DNA of 64,000 nucleotides from Desulfobacteraceae bacterium Eth-SRB2 (GTDB lineage: Bacteria > Desulfobacterota > Desulfobacteria > Desulfobacterales > UBA11574): NCBI GenBank assembly GCA_004193595.1, contig RPGQ01000075.1, forward strand, positions 1,543 through 65,542, read 5' to 3'. The translations under genes were made by a program, and so were the position numbers. Of the stretch, positions 30,109 through 39,148 are shown piece by piece. Positions within the stretch are counted from its first letter, which is position 1. Every line of letters starts with the position of its first letter. The notes beneath the pieces are model-generated. The model was given only the letters and a program-made list of their open reading frames with translations. It was not told the origin of the DNA and made no database searches.

Positions 30109-31029
30109 ATGCTACGCCAAAAACGCTTTCCCAATACCAGGAAACTGGCCGATCACTTTGAGCTGTCACGAAAAACCGCACAGAGAAACATCGACTTTAT
30201 GCGGAATCGCCTGATTGCCCCCCTGGAGTATGACCCTTCGAAAAAAGGATATTACTACCTGGACGAAACTTTTCAGCTCCCCCACCTTCTGGCCACCCAG
30301 GAAGAGATCCTTTCCGTGCTGCTGGCCCGCAACCTCCTGTCTTACACCGCCGGAGGATTTATCAGCCGGGCCATCAATGGTTTCGGCAAAAAACTGTTTG
30401 CCGCTACCGGCCGTTTCGGGCTGACCGCAGATCAAATGGACAAGGCTTTTTCCGCCACCTGGCACGGTTACGCGCCGGCCCAGGGGAATCTGTTTCGGCA
30501 GGTGGCTGATGCTCTGCTGAAACGGCATGTGATTCGATTCACCTACCGATCGCCCTCCACCGGACAAAAAACGTATCGCCTTGCCGAACCCCATCACCTT
30601 CAACATTACATGGCAAGCTGGGTTCTCATAGCCTGGTGCCGACTGCGTAACGACTGGCGCAAACTCTACCTTGCCCGCATGACCGATATCTTGGTCAAGC
30701 CCGAAACCTTTGACCCCAAACCAGCCGATCAATGGAAACACCTGCTCCAAGGCGCTTTCGGCATTTTTCAAGCCAAAGAAACCGTTACCGCAATATTGCG
30801 ATTTACGCCCTTTCGCGCCAGCTGGATCAAAGAACAGATCTGGCATCCCGACCAAACCATGACCCATCTTGATGACGGCAGTTTGGACCTTTCGCTTCCG
30901 GTGGCCGATTTTCGCGAAATCAAATTAAAAATCCTCCAGTTCGGCGCCGATGTCGAGGTGATCTCACCGGAGGAACTTCGGCAGGAAGTGCGAAAAGAAA
31001 TCGATAAGATGGAAAAAAAGTACAAATAA
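30109..31029 (+). CDS. WYL-domain transcriptional regulator, 5'-truncated
   Basis: This 306-residue frame has a helix-turn-helix (NTRKLADHFELSRKTAQRNIDFMRNRL) at the very start, followed by the linker YDPSKKGYYYLDETFQLP. A WYL domain (about 130-215) contains EPHHLQHYMASWVLIAWCRLRNDWRKLYLARM, and a WCX-type C-terminus follows. Family members usually have 10-25 more residues before the helix-turn-helix; the frame opens inside the inverted tldD junction, so the true start is lost. WYL regulators are common beside CRISPR-cas loci and could control the cas genes 0.8 kb downstream. Confidence 0.8.
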   Translation: MLRQKRFPNTRKLADHFELSRKTAQRNIDFMRNRLIAPLEYDPSKKGYYYLDETFQLPHLLATQEEILSVLLARNLLSYTAGGFISRAINGFGKKLFAATGRFGLTADQMDKAFSATWHGYAPAQGNLFRQVADALLKRHVIRFTYRSPSTGQKTYRLAEPHHLQHYMASWVLIAWCRLRNDWRKLYLARMTDILVKPETFDPKPADQWKHLLQGAFGIFQAKETVTAILRFTPFRASWIKEQIWHPDQTMTHLDDGSLDLSLPVADFREIKLKILQFGADVEVISPEELRQEVRKEIDKMEKKYK

Positions 31030-31045
31030 TAAAAACTCTTCAGAC

Positions 31046-31066
31046 ATGGGATGCTATATGTCCCAT
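31046..31066. promoter_or_regulatory. Short inverted repeat downstream of WYL gene
   Basis: ATGGGA and TCCCAT are separated by 9 bases just after the WYL stop. It is a candidate operator for the WYL protein or a transcript-end hairpin; there is no T-run. Confidence 0.3.
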
Positions 31067-31194
31067 ATCGTATGTTATGATAAACCTCACTTTTTTCTCT
31101 ATCAAAAAAAGTTTTATTACAAGTGAAGCGATCGGTTTGCCATAATTTTTGTAGATAATGAGACGATGTCAATTAATGCAAGATATTTTCATGT

Positions 31195-31527
31195 ATGCGA
31201 AAAAGCAAGAACTGGTCACAAATTGTGACCTCAAGTTGGGGTGGACTCAGATATTTACCTATGGCCTTTTCTGAGCAGGGAGTCGCAATGCTCTCCAGTG
31301 TATTGCGGAGTAAACGTGTAATTCATGTTAATATTAAAATTATGCAAGCCTTTACCCAGCTTCGAAAGATGCTGTCAACCCATGAAGATTTAAAAAGATA
31401 AATTGAGTCAATGGAGAAAAAATACGACCAGCAATTTCAGATCGTATTTGAGGCTATAAAGCAACTTTTAGAAACTGATGAAAAACCCAAAAAGAAAATT
31501 GGATTTATGGTTAAAGAAAAACAATAA
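31195..31527 (+). pseudogene. ORF6N-domain protein remnant with in-frame stop
   Basis: The reading [20 protein letters not shown] and [20 protein letters not shown] is the hallmark of the ORF6N (phage antirepressor/regulator) family. The start of the domain is missing. A TAA at 31399-31401 interrupts the frame, which then continues (KKYDQQFQIVFEAIKQLL, KKKIGF) to 31527 as in intact homologues. One nonsense change plus a 5' loss explain the state. Confidence 0.75.
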
Positions 31528-31628
31528 GCCTACGGCAAAAGGACGAAAAAGAGTAAAAAATATGGGGAATTAGGCATAAAAGATTCGAGGTCATTCTTGC
31601 CCCTTTTCCATACAACCTTTTTTACAGT

Positions 31629-31713
31629 GTCACCCCCAAGCGGGGCGTGGATGGAAACATTAACAATAATTAGGCCCTGAAGATCGTCCCCTGCATTGGG
31701 GGCGGGGATTAAT
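31629..31713 (+). other. Two degenerate CRISPR-like repeats upstream of cas3 (CreR-like candidate)
   Basis: GTCACCCCCAAGCGGGG plus CGTGGATGGAAAC (31629-31658) aligns with the array repeat and keeps the 3' handle with one change. After a 23-27-base insert beginning ATTAACAATAATTAGG, a weaker repeat-like GTCCCCTGCATTGGGGGCGG (31686-31705) follows. The insert's first 8 bases match the minus strand at the cas3 start codon next to a TTC motif, at 7 of 8 positions. The layout resembles CreR/CreA antitoxin-type RNAs known upstream of cas operons, but activity is a hypothesis. Confidence 0.45.
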
Positions 31714-31826
31714 TTTTCCAAATGACGAGGAGCAAATAGAAATAGGATGACATCCTACAAAAACCATTCATTTGGGAAAACAAACTGGCAAGGTTTGGTT
31801 TTAAAGCTTGAGAAAGGAGTTTCTTA

Positions 31827-34262
31827 ATGAATGGTGAATTCATAGCTCACCGTCGTGAATCCGATCAAAAAGAGCAGACTGTTTGCAGCCATTTAGAGGA
31901 AGTTTCTGTCATCTGTAGAGAGCTTGCCCGCAAAATTGGTGTGCCAGAAGCAGGAAACATCTTGGGATTATTACATGATTTTGGAAAATATAGTCATGCG
32001 TTTCAGACATACATCCAGTCCGCCACTGGCATCCTCAACCCCGATATTGATAACGAATATGTAGATTCCAAAGCCCTGAGAGGTAAAATCGACCATTCCA
32101 CCGCCGGAGCCCAATGGGTGTGGGATCGATTTCGTCGATATGGAGTTCAGGGCGGATTGGCGGGGCAGATATTGGCGGTGTGTCTTTCCTCCCACCATGG
32201 CGGCATGCTCGATTGTTTGAAACCAGATGGCACAAATGGCTTTCTGGACAGGATAAAGAAAGAGGATGAGAAAACCCACTTGCGGGAATGTTTGGCAGTT
32301 GCTGATGAAGCGGTGCTAAAAAAATTGCATGAACTATCCTCAGAGTCATTCCTGCATGATTTCTGCAGCCAACTTTTAAAAGTCGTTGCCCCCCAGAAAA
32401 AAGAGTCTGAGATAATCAAACAATTCAGGCTTGGTTTCTTCACTCGCTTCCTATTTAGTTGCCTAATTGATGCTGACCGGATCAACAGTGCAGATTTCGA
32501 AAAGCCTGAGAATGACCAATTCCGCACAACGGCACCAGTGGTTTGGCAAATTGCCATTAATCGTTTGGAAGAAAAACTGGCAAGTTTTTCGCTTGATAAT
32601 GAAACAGATAAGGTTTACGAAATAAATAAAGCCCGCCGGGAGATTTCCGCCCAATGCAAAAAACGGGCTAATGATGCCCAGGGGATTTATACCCTCACTG
32701 TACCAACAGGGGGCGGTAAAACCTTTGCCAGTATGCGTTATGCCCTTCGCCATGCAAAGAAGCACAAACTTGATCACATCATTTATATTATCCCTTATAC
32801 CTCTATTATTGAACAGAACGCCGAGGAGATTCGCAAGGTTCTTGAACACGAGAACGATGAATTCTCCTGGGTTTTGGAGCATCATTCTAATCTGGAACCG
32901 GAGACCCAGACCTGGCATTCAAAATTGGTGACGGAAAATTGGGATGCGCCCATTATATTCACCACCATGGTTCAGTTTCTGGAAGTTCTGTTTGGTGGTG
33001 GCACCCGTGGTGCCAGGCGGATGCATAATATTGCCAATTCTGTTTTGATATTTGATGAAATTCAGAGCCTTCCGATTAATTGCGTCCATCTCTTTTGCAA
33101 TGGTATCCAGTTCTTCGTTGACCATGCCGGAAGTACGGCGATCCTTTGTACCGCCACTCAGCCGCTTCTGGATGATTTGAAATTCCAGAACAAAGGCCAG
33201 CTAACTCTCCCGGATAACCATGAACTGATTGTCAATATGACAGATGTATTTGAACAGTTCAAAAGGGTGGAAATTCGTAACCTGGTTAGAGTGGAGGGAT
33301 GGACTGAGCATGAGCTTGGGGAGTTAATGGTTTCCCAGCTTACGGAAAAAGGAAATTGTCTGGTAATTGTCAACACAAAAAAATGGGCTCGCAAACTCTA
33401 TGATTTTTGCTTGGGTCAAGTAGAGGATGATTCTATTTTTCATCTTAGCACCAGTCTCTGCCCTGCCCATCGTAAGAAAATTTTTAATAATGTCAAACAG
33501 CGGCTTGATGATGAATTACCCGTACTTTGTATCAGCACCCAGCTCATAGAGGCTGGGGTTAATATAGATTTCAATTCAGTTATCCGCTTCTTGGCAGGAC
33601 TCGATTCCATTGCCCAGGCAGCCGGTCGCTGTAACCGAAACGGTAATCTATCAATGGCACAAGTCTATGTGGTGAACCCGCAGGATGAAGCAATTGATAT
33701 GCTCCCTGATATTAAAGAGGGACGAGACAAGGCCTTGCGTATTTTTTCGGAGGAGGAAGATGCCGAGCTTCTGAATCCTGAGGTAATGACCCGCTATTTT
33801 TCTTATTATTTCTATGAACGGGCAAAACTCATGGCCTATCCATTGACCGAAAGACAGGCAGGAAGAAGTGACACACTGCTTAGTCTGCTCAGTGATAATC
33901 GGCTGAATATAGGCCGAACGAAATCATTACAGCTCCGGCAATCGTTTAAGACGGCAGGTAAGGCCTTCAAGGCTATTGATGCCCCGACCCAGGCGGTAAT
34001 AGTACCCTATGGCGATGGCAAGGATATTATTGCCGGGCTTTGTGCTGATTTTGAACCTGCCAAAGCGTATCAACTTTTGAAACGAGCCCAGAAGTACAGT
34101 GTCAATGTTTTTCCCAATGTCTGGCAAAAATTGAAAGAGGTTAAGGCGGTAATGCCAGTGCAGGAAGGGGAAGAAATCTATTATCTGAATGAACGCTATT
34201 ACAGCAATGATTTTGGGTTATCCACTGAGGAAGTCAGCAATATGGACACACAAATTGTATAG
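31827..34262 (+). CDS. cas3: Cas3 helicase-nuclease (type I-C)
   Basis: This 811-residue effector degrades target DNA after Cascade binding. The N-terminal HD nuclease has H50-D51 in LLHDFGKYS, with further His at 90 and 123-124 (SSHHGG). The superfamily 2 helicase has Walker A VPTGGGKT at 292-299, the DEAD-like FDEIQ at 409-413, CTATQ near 441 and motif VI QAAGRCNRNG at 597-606. A C-terminal domain follows. GAGAAAGGAG precedes the ATG. It is the first gene of the cas operon, and a CRISPR-like pseudo-repeat pair lies just upstream. Confidence 0.95.
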   Translation: MNGEFIAHRRESDQKEQTVCSHLEEVSVICRELARKIGVPEAGNILGLLHDFGKYSHAFQTYIQSATGILNPDIDNEYVDSKALRGKIDHSTAGAQWVWDRFRRYGVQGGLAGQILAVCLSSHHGGMLDCLKPDGTNGFLDRIKKEDEKTHLRECLAVADEAVLKKLHELSSESFLHDFCSQLLKVVAPQKKESEIIKQFRLGFFTRFLFSCLIDADRINSADFEKPENDQFRTTAPVVWQIAINRLEEKLASFSLDNETDKVYEINKARREISAQCKKRANDAQGIYTLTVPTGGGKTFASMRYALRHAKKHKLDHIIYIIPYTSIIEQNAEEIRKVLEHENDEFSWVLEHHSNLEPETQTWHSKLVTENWDAPIIFTTMVQFLEVLFGGGTRGARRMHNIANSVLIFDEIQSLPINCVHLFCNGIQFFVDHAGSTAILCTATQPLLDDLKFQNKGQLTLPDNHELIVNMTDVFEQFKRVEIRNLVRVEGWTEHELGELMVSQLTEKGNCLVIVNTKKWARKLYDFCLGQVEDDSIFHLSTSLCPAHRKKIFNNVKQRLDDELPVLCISTQLIEAGVNIDFNSVIRFLAGLDSIAQAAGRCNRNGNLSMAQVYVVNPQDEAIDMLPDIKEGRDKALRIFSEEEDAELLNPEVMTRYFSYYFYERAKLMAYPLTERQAGRSDTLLSLLSDNRLNIGRTKSLQLRQSFKTAGKAFKAIDAPTQAVIVPYGDGKDIIAGLCADFEPAKAYQLLKRAQKYSVNVFPNVWQKLKEVKAVMPVQEGEEIYYLNERYYSNDFGLSTEEVSNMDTQIV

Positions 34263-34273
34263 GAGGTGATCAT

Positions 34274-34978
34274 ATGAAAAACAGTATCACTTTTCGGGTC
34301 TGGGGGCGTTATGCCCTGTTTACCGATCCGGTAACGAAAACAGGTGGGGAGAAATGTTCCTACCATGTGCCGACTTATGAGGCCATCAAAGGAGTGTTGA
34401 AATCCATTTACTGGAAACCCACCATCATCTGGTATGTTGACAAGGTGCGAGTGATGAAGCCGCTCAGAACCCAGACCAAGGGCACAAAGCCTCTGGTCTG
34501 GGGCGGAGGAAATTCCCTGGCCATCTATACCTTTCTCCATGAAGTGGAATACCAGATACAGGCCCATTTTAAATGGAATGAATATCGCCCGGAACTTACC
34601 AGGGACCGTATTGACGGTAAGCATTTCAATATCGCCAAACGAATTCTGGATAAGGGTGGAAGGCAGGATATCTTTCTGGGTGTCCGTGACTGTCAAGCCT
34701 ATGTGGAGCCGTGCCGGTTTGGTGATGGGGAAGGTGCCTATGATAATATCGATGAGCTCGGCTTTGGGCTTATGTTCCATGGTTTCGATTATCCGGATGA
34801 AACTGGTAAGGATGAGTTGGTCAGCCGTTTCTGGCACGCCACTATGCGTCATGGGGTGTTGGATTTTCCACGACCGAAAGAATGTGAGATCAGACGTTTT
34901 ATTCGTAAGATGACACCAAAGGAGTTTGGTCTGGATGAAAACATTTACCCTGTTGAAAAAGAGGAGGCGGTGCTATGA
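34274..34978 (+). CDS. cas5c: Cas5c pre-crRNA endonuclease (Cas5d)
   Basis: This 234-residue protein processes the precursor CRISPR RNA, a job Cas6 does in other subtypes, and stays on the 5' handle in the type I-C Cascade. Y46, K116 and H117 are all present at exactly the positions reported as catalytic for the Bacillus halodurans enzyme. The N-terminus (FRVWGRYALFTDP) and the GGGN-containing segment match the family. It follows cas3 by 11 bp and overlaps cas8c by 4 bp (ATGA). Confidence 0.95.
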   Translation: MKNSITFRVWGRYALFTDPVTKTGGEKCSYHVPTYEAIKGVLKSIYWKPTIIWYVDKVRVMKPLRTQTKGTKPLVWGGGNSLAIYTFLHEVEYQIQAHFKWNEYRPELTRDRIDGKHFNIAKRILDKGGRQDIFLGVRDCQAYVEPCRFGDGEGAYDNIDELGFGLMFHGFDYPDETGKDELVSRFWHATMRHGVLDFPRPKECEIRRFIRKMTPKEFGLDENIYPVEKEEAVL

Positions 34979-36993
34979 GCTGGATGGCAAAACTGTATGA
35001 AACCTATGAGCCGGGTATAGCATTGGGTTTGCCGGATGAGGAAAATCTCATGCCAATCAGCCATACCTTGCAAAATGCTCATATCAATATCGTAATTGAT
35101 GGGGAAGGCAATTTCAAACGGGCTTCGGTGCTTGAAAAAACACAGATTATTTTGCCTGCCACCGAAAAATCGGCAGGCAGAAGTGGCAAGGCTCCTCCTC
35201 CACACCCTTTGGCTGATAAGCTGCAATACGTAGCTAAAGATTACCCTGATTTTGGCGGGGAGAACTCTTTTTATTCTGAATATCATACATTGTTGGCAAC
35301 CTGGTGTGAATATGAGTTTGCTCACCAAAAAGCACAGGCAGTGCTGAAATATATCGATAAGGGTGAGGTCATTGCAGATTTGGTTGCCGCAAATATTTTG
35401 CATGTTGATGAATATAAGAGATTGCGAAAGGAATGGCCCTTTGAGGTTACTGCAGGGAACCCACAGCCCATTATTTTTAAGATCCTGCCAAAGAAACAAG
35501 ATAAAAAATCGAAAGAGAAATACACAGACCAGGGTTCTGCCCTTGTGTGCTGGTCTGTGGAGGAAAATGGTGATCCCACTAGTAATACATGGACTGATCA
35601 AAGTTTGCAGCAAAACTGGACTGACTTTGATGCCTTGGCTGAAGGTGCGAAGGGGCTTTGTTTTATTTCTGGTCAGGAGCAGAAATTGGCTGCCAATCAT
35701 CCGGCTAAATTGCGCCATACAGGTGATAAGGCTAAACTCGTTTCAGCAAACGATATGTCTGGCTTTACCTTCCGAGGTCGTTTTACCGACACAAAAAAAA
35801 GCATAGCTGCTAACGGGAGTCAGTCGGTTGGTATTAGTTTGGACGTAACGCAAAAAGCCCATAATGCCTTACGCTGGCTTATCTCACGACAAGGCTATCG
35901 AAATGGTGATCAGGTTTATGTCACCTGGGCTGTCTCTGGTAAAGATATACCGAAGTCTTTGTCAGATTCATGGTCCCTGTTGGGCGATGATATTGTCCTG
36001 GATCCGGAAATTAAACAGGAAGAACCACAACACCAGGTAGATCAGAGCGTGGATCTTGGCGAATCTTTTGCCCATAAATTCAATAATTACCTGCGAGGGT
36101 ATCGGGCAAAGCTGGAGCCAAATGAGCAAATCGTGGTAATGGGTCTGGATTCAGCAACACCTGGAAGAATGGGTATTATCTATTATCGGGAACTTCTCGT
36201 CTGTGAATTTCTGGACCGTATTCATGACTGGCATATCCAGTTTGCCTGGCCCCAGCGCCATATCAAGGAATATCCAAATCTGAAAAACAAGAAAAAACCC
36301 AACAGAAAAACAATCTGGCCGGTTAGCAGCCCGGTTCCCCGGGTTATTGCCGAAGCGGCCTATGGTGACATTTTAAAGAGTAATGATACCCTGAAAAAAA
36401 GTTTGCTGGAGCGGATACTGCCATGCATTGTTGATGGCCGTCCTTTTCCTCGGGATGTAATGATTGCGGCGGTGCGGCGGGTAAGTAATCGCAGTGCATA
36501 TAAAAAGGATAAACAATGGTTGTGGGAAGAACATCTCGGGGTTGCCTGTGCTCTGTTCAAGGGGTTTTACATGCGTCACCCTGATGAAAAAAAAAGGAGA
36601 AAATATGCCATGTCATTAGAAGAAGATAGACAAACACGAGATTATTTATATGGTCGCCTGCTGGCTATAGCCGCACGTATTGAAGAGGTTGCCTTGAATG
36701 TTGGCGGAGAGAGCAGACCAACAACCGCAGCCAGATTAATGCAGCGTTTTGCGGATCGCCCCTTTTCTACCTGGCGTAATATTGAGCTGGGTTTGCAGCC
36801 CTATATACAGAGATTACAGGGAAAACGGGCTGGCTTTTTAACCAATCGTCAGAAAGAGTTGGATGCTGTGTATGCAGCTTTTTTACCGAATGATTTCACC
36901 AGTAAAAAGTCGCTCTCCGGCGAATTTCTGTTGGGTTATCATTGTCAGAAACAATACTGGCGAAATACAAAGTCAGACAATAACGAAAATTAA
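34975..36993 (+). CDS. cas8c: Cas8c large Cascade subunit (Csd1)
   Basis: This 672-residue protein is the large subunit that recognises the PAM and helps recruit Cas3. It has the family's N-terminal MSWMAKLYETYE start, a central GLCFISGQEQ segment and WYL-like motifs near the C-terminus (FLLGYHCQKQ, typical of Csd1 ends). In type I-C the gene often also gives an internal Cas11c start; an internal ATG with a site near residue 540 (about 36607) could serve but is not proven. ATGA overlap with cas5c shows translational coupling. Confidence 0.93.
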   Translation: MSWMAKLYETYEPGIALGLPDEENLMPISHTLQNAHINIVIDGEGNFKRASVLEKTQIILPATEKSAGRSGKAPPPHPLADKLQYVAKDYPDFGGENSFYSEYHTLLATWCEYEFAHQKAQAVLKYIDKGEVIADLVAANILHVDEYKRLRKEWPFEVTAGNPQPIIFKILPKKQDKKSKEKYTDQGSALVCWSVEENGDPTSNTWTDQSLQQNWTDFDALAEGAKGLCFISGQEQKLAANHPAKLRHTGDKAKLVSANDMSGFTFRGRFTDTKKSIAANGSQSVGISLDVTQKAHNALRWLISRQGYRNGDQVYVTWAVSGKDIPKSLSDSWSLLGDDIVLDPEIKQEEPQHQVDQSVDLGESFAHKFNNYLRGYRAKLEPNEQIVVMGLDSATPGRMGIIYYRELLVCEFLDRIHDWHIQFAWPQRHIKEYPNLKNKKKPNRKTIWPVSSPVPRVIAEAAYGDILKSNDTLKKSLLERILPCIVDGRPFPRDVMIAAVRRVSNRSAYKKDKQWLWEEHLGVACALFKGFYMRHPDEKKRRKYAMSLEEDRQTRDYLYGRLLAIAARIEEVALNVGGESRPTTAARLMQRFADRPFSTWRNIELGLQPYIQRLQGKRAGFLTNRQKELDAVYAAFLPNDFTSKKSLSGEFLLGYHCQKQYWRNTKSDNNEN

Positions 36994-37008
36994 TAAAGGA
37001 GACAGATC

Positions 37009-37878
37009 ATGAGCCTGGAAAACAAAATTGATTTTGCCATTATTTTTAGTGTTAAAAATGCTAATCCAAACGGTGATCCTTTAAACGGCAATCGTCCCCG
37101 CATTGATTATGATGGTTATGGAGAGATCACCGATGTCTGTCTGAAAAGAAAAATTAGAGACAGGCTCTTGGAGTCGGGCGAGAGAATTTTTGTTCAGTCA
37201 GATGAAAAGAAAATTGATGGCATGCCAAATCTACGAGCAAGGGCTGAGTCTGATAAGTTCGGATTGGGCAAAGAAGCCTTTAAAATTGACAAGAAGAAGC
37301 CGGGAAAAAAGGATATAACAGCCAAGCTTGCCTGTGAAAAATGGTTTGATGTCCGTGCTTTTGGCCAGTTATTTGCTTTTGGAAAAGGAGATGATGCCTC
37401 TGGTGTTTCAATCCCTATTCGTGGTCCTGTCACTATCCAATCAGCCTTTAGTGTAGAGCCTGTTAGTATAACAAGTTCTCAAATTGTTAAAAGTGTTAAT
37501 GCTGAGGAGGCGAAAGGAAAGAGTGATATAAGTTCAGATCGAATGGGCATGAAACATCGAGTTGATAAAGCAATTTATGTTGCGTTTGGCGCCATGTCTC
37601 CCCAACTATCAGAACGTACCGGTTTTAAAAATGATGATGCGGAAGTTATCAAGTCAGTATTGCCGAAACTTTTTGAAGGGGACGCCTCTTCTGCCAGGCC
37701 AGAGGGAAGTATGGCAATTGAGAAGGTTGTCTGGTGGCTGCATAGCAGCAAATCAGGGCAATATTCCTCCGCCAAGGTGCATCGTACCTTGCAGGTGGCC
37801 GATAACGGCAGTTTTGATGAAGATGGCTTAAAAAGTGCTTTGGTTGGTCTGGCACCGGAGATTATTGATGGCTTCTGA
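37009..37878 (+). CDS. cas7c: Cas7c backbone subunit (Csd2)
   Basis: This 289-residue RAMP-type backbone protein polymerises along the crRNA spacer. It has the family's FAIIFSVKNANPNGDPLNGNRPRID start, the DVRAFGQLFAFG motif and the PVTIQSAFSVEPV segment. It follows cas8c by 15 bp with an AAGGAGAC site. The C-terminus ends IIDGF, a few residues shorter than some homologues but complete in fold elements. A 0.6-kb insertion with a Bro-N remnant separates it from cas4. Confidence 0.94.
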   Translation: MSLENKIDFAIIFSVKNANPNGDPLNGNRPRIDYDGYGEITDVCLKRKIRDRLLESGERIFVQSDEKKIDGMPNLRARAESDKFGLGKEAFKIDKKKPGKKDITAKLACEKWFDVRAFGQLFAFGKGDDASGVSIPIRGPVTIQSAFSVEPVSITSSQIVKSVNAEEAKGKSDISSDRMGMKHRVDKAIYVAFGAMSPQLSERTGFKNDDAEVIKSVLPKLFEGDASSARPEGSMAIEKVVWWLHSSKSGQYSSAKVHRTLQVADNGSFDEDGLKSALVGLAPEIIDGF

Positions 37879-38132
37879 TTGATCAATGATGCAGAAATTA
37901 TCAAAAAACTTTATAGTACAGTCAAACAAGGCGAGAGAGGACAGACCGTGGTGTTTTTGCGACCAGTTCATTTCAAAGCGATCGCGGACCCATGACCAGA
38001 TGCTGCAGGTGGCGCGGGGCGGTAAACAAAATTATGCCTACGGCGTGACCTGAGAGGTGCATGGCCTCCGGAACTTGTTCAGGGTGTCTGTATAGCCAGG
38101 GTGATATTTATTCTTGATTGACAGGAGGAGTG

Positions 38133-38456
38133 ATGGAAACAAGCATGGCTGTCTTCAGAGGTAAGGAAATCAGGAAGACGATTCATAACAATGATTGGTG
38201 GTTTTCGGTTGCGGATGTTGTTGAGGCATTGACGGATAGCACCGATTGCCGCCAATACATAAAAAAAATGCGACAACGTGATTCGGAATTGAATTCCTAC
38301 TGGGGTACAATTTGTACCCCCCTTCGTCTAAAAGCTCTTGACGGCAAAATGCGTAATCGTGACGATGAGTTAGCTAAAGGGTGGGGGCAAATTGTCACCC
38401 CCCTTTCGTTGGAAACATCTGGTGGCAAGCAGAAGGTCAACTGCGCCAACAATTAA
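38133..38456 (+). pseudogene. Bro-N domain (phage antirepressor-like) remnant inside the cas operon
   Basis: About 107 residues of the BRO N-terminal domain are present (MAVFRGKEIRKTIHNNDWWF, VADVVEALTDSTD, DSELNSYWGTICTPL, TSGGKQKVNCAN). The sequence stops two codons after NCAN, where homologues continue with LEGLFRI. An AGGAGG site lies 4 bp before the ATG. The 254 bp between the cas7c stop and this gene hold no other gene; one stretch reads MLQVARGGKQNYAYGVT and then stops, so it is probably a second relic. Confidence 0.75.
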
Positions 38457-38488
38457 TATAGGTAATAAATTGGGTAACAAGTAGCGAT

Positions 38489-39148
38489 ATGTACTCCGAA
38501 GACGATCTCATACCACTGTCAGCCTTGCAGCATCTGATTTTTTGCGAGCGTCAATGTGCTTTGATTCATATTGAACAGGTTTGGGTCGAAAACCTGTTTA
38601 CGGCCGAAGGAAGAATCATGCACGAACGGGTTGATACAGGCAATAAGGAATCCAGAGGCAATATTCGCATTGGGTATAGCATGCCTTTGCGGTCTTTACG
38701 CCTGGGCTTAACCGGTAAAGCCGATGTTGTCGAATTTCATCTGTTAAGTGATAATTCATTGTCCGGGAGTAAATCCAAGGTAAAATGGCAGCCGTTTCCG
38801 GTTGAGTACAAACGTGGCAGGCCTAAAAAGGATAGTTGTGACAAAGTTCAGCTTTGTGCTCAGGCTTTATGCCTGGAAGAGATGCTGAACACTGAAATCC
38901 CGGAGGGGGCGCTTTTTTACGGGAAAACCCGCCGAAGGCAGGATGTGGAATTTGACAGGGCTCTGAGGTTGGAAACAGAAAATGCGGCAAAACGAGCACA
39001 TGAACTTATTAACGCGGGGAAAACCCCGAAACCGGTATATTCAAAAAAATGCGATAGCTGTTCTTTTGTGGGTTTGTGCCTGCCAAAAACAATAGAAAAA
39101 AACCGTTCCGTAAACCGTTATCTTAAAAACGCTATACAAAAATTATGA
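38489..39148 (+). CDS. cas4: Cas4 exonuclease of adaptation
   Basis: This 219-residue RecB-type nuclease helps select PAM-containing prespacers. It has the four cysteines of the Fe-S cluster (FCERQC near residue 19 and KKCDSCSFVGLC near the C-terminus), GKADVVEF (the metal-binding Asp), VEYKRG (Glu-x-Lys) and QLCAQALCLEEML. It overlaps cas1 by 4 bp (ATGA), and the pair usually acts as a complex in type I-C. Confidence 0.95.
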   Translation: MYSEDDLIPLSALQHLIFCERQCALIHIEQVWVENLFTAEGRIMHERVDTGNKESRGNIRIGYSMPLRSLRLGLTGKADVVEFHLLSDNSLSGSKSKVKWQPFPVEYKRGRPKKDSCDKVQLCAQALCLEEMLNTEIPEGALFYGKTRRRQDVEFDRALRLETENAAKRAHELINAGKTPKPVYSKKCDSCSFVGLCLPKTIEKNRSVNRYLKNAIQKL

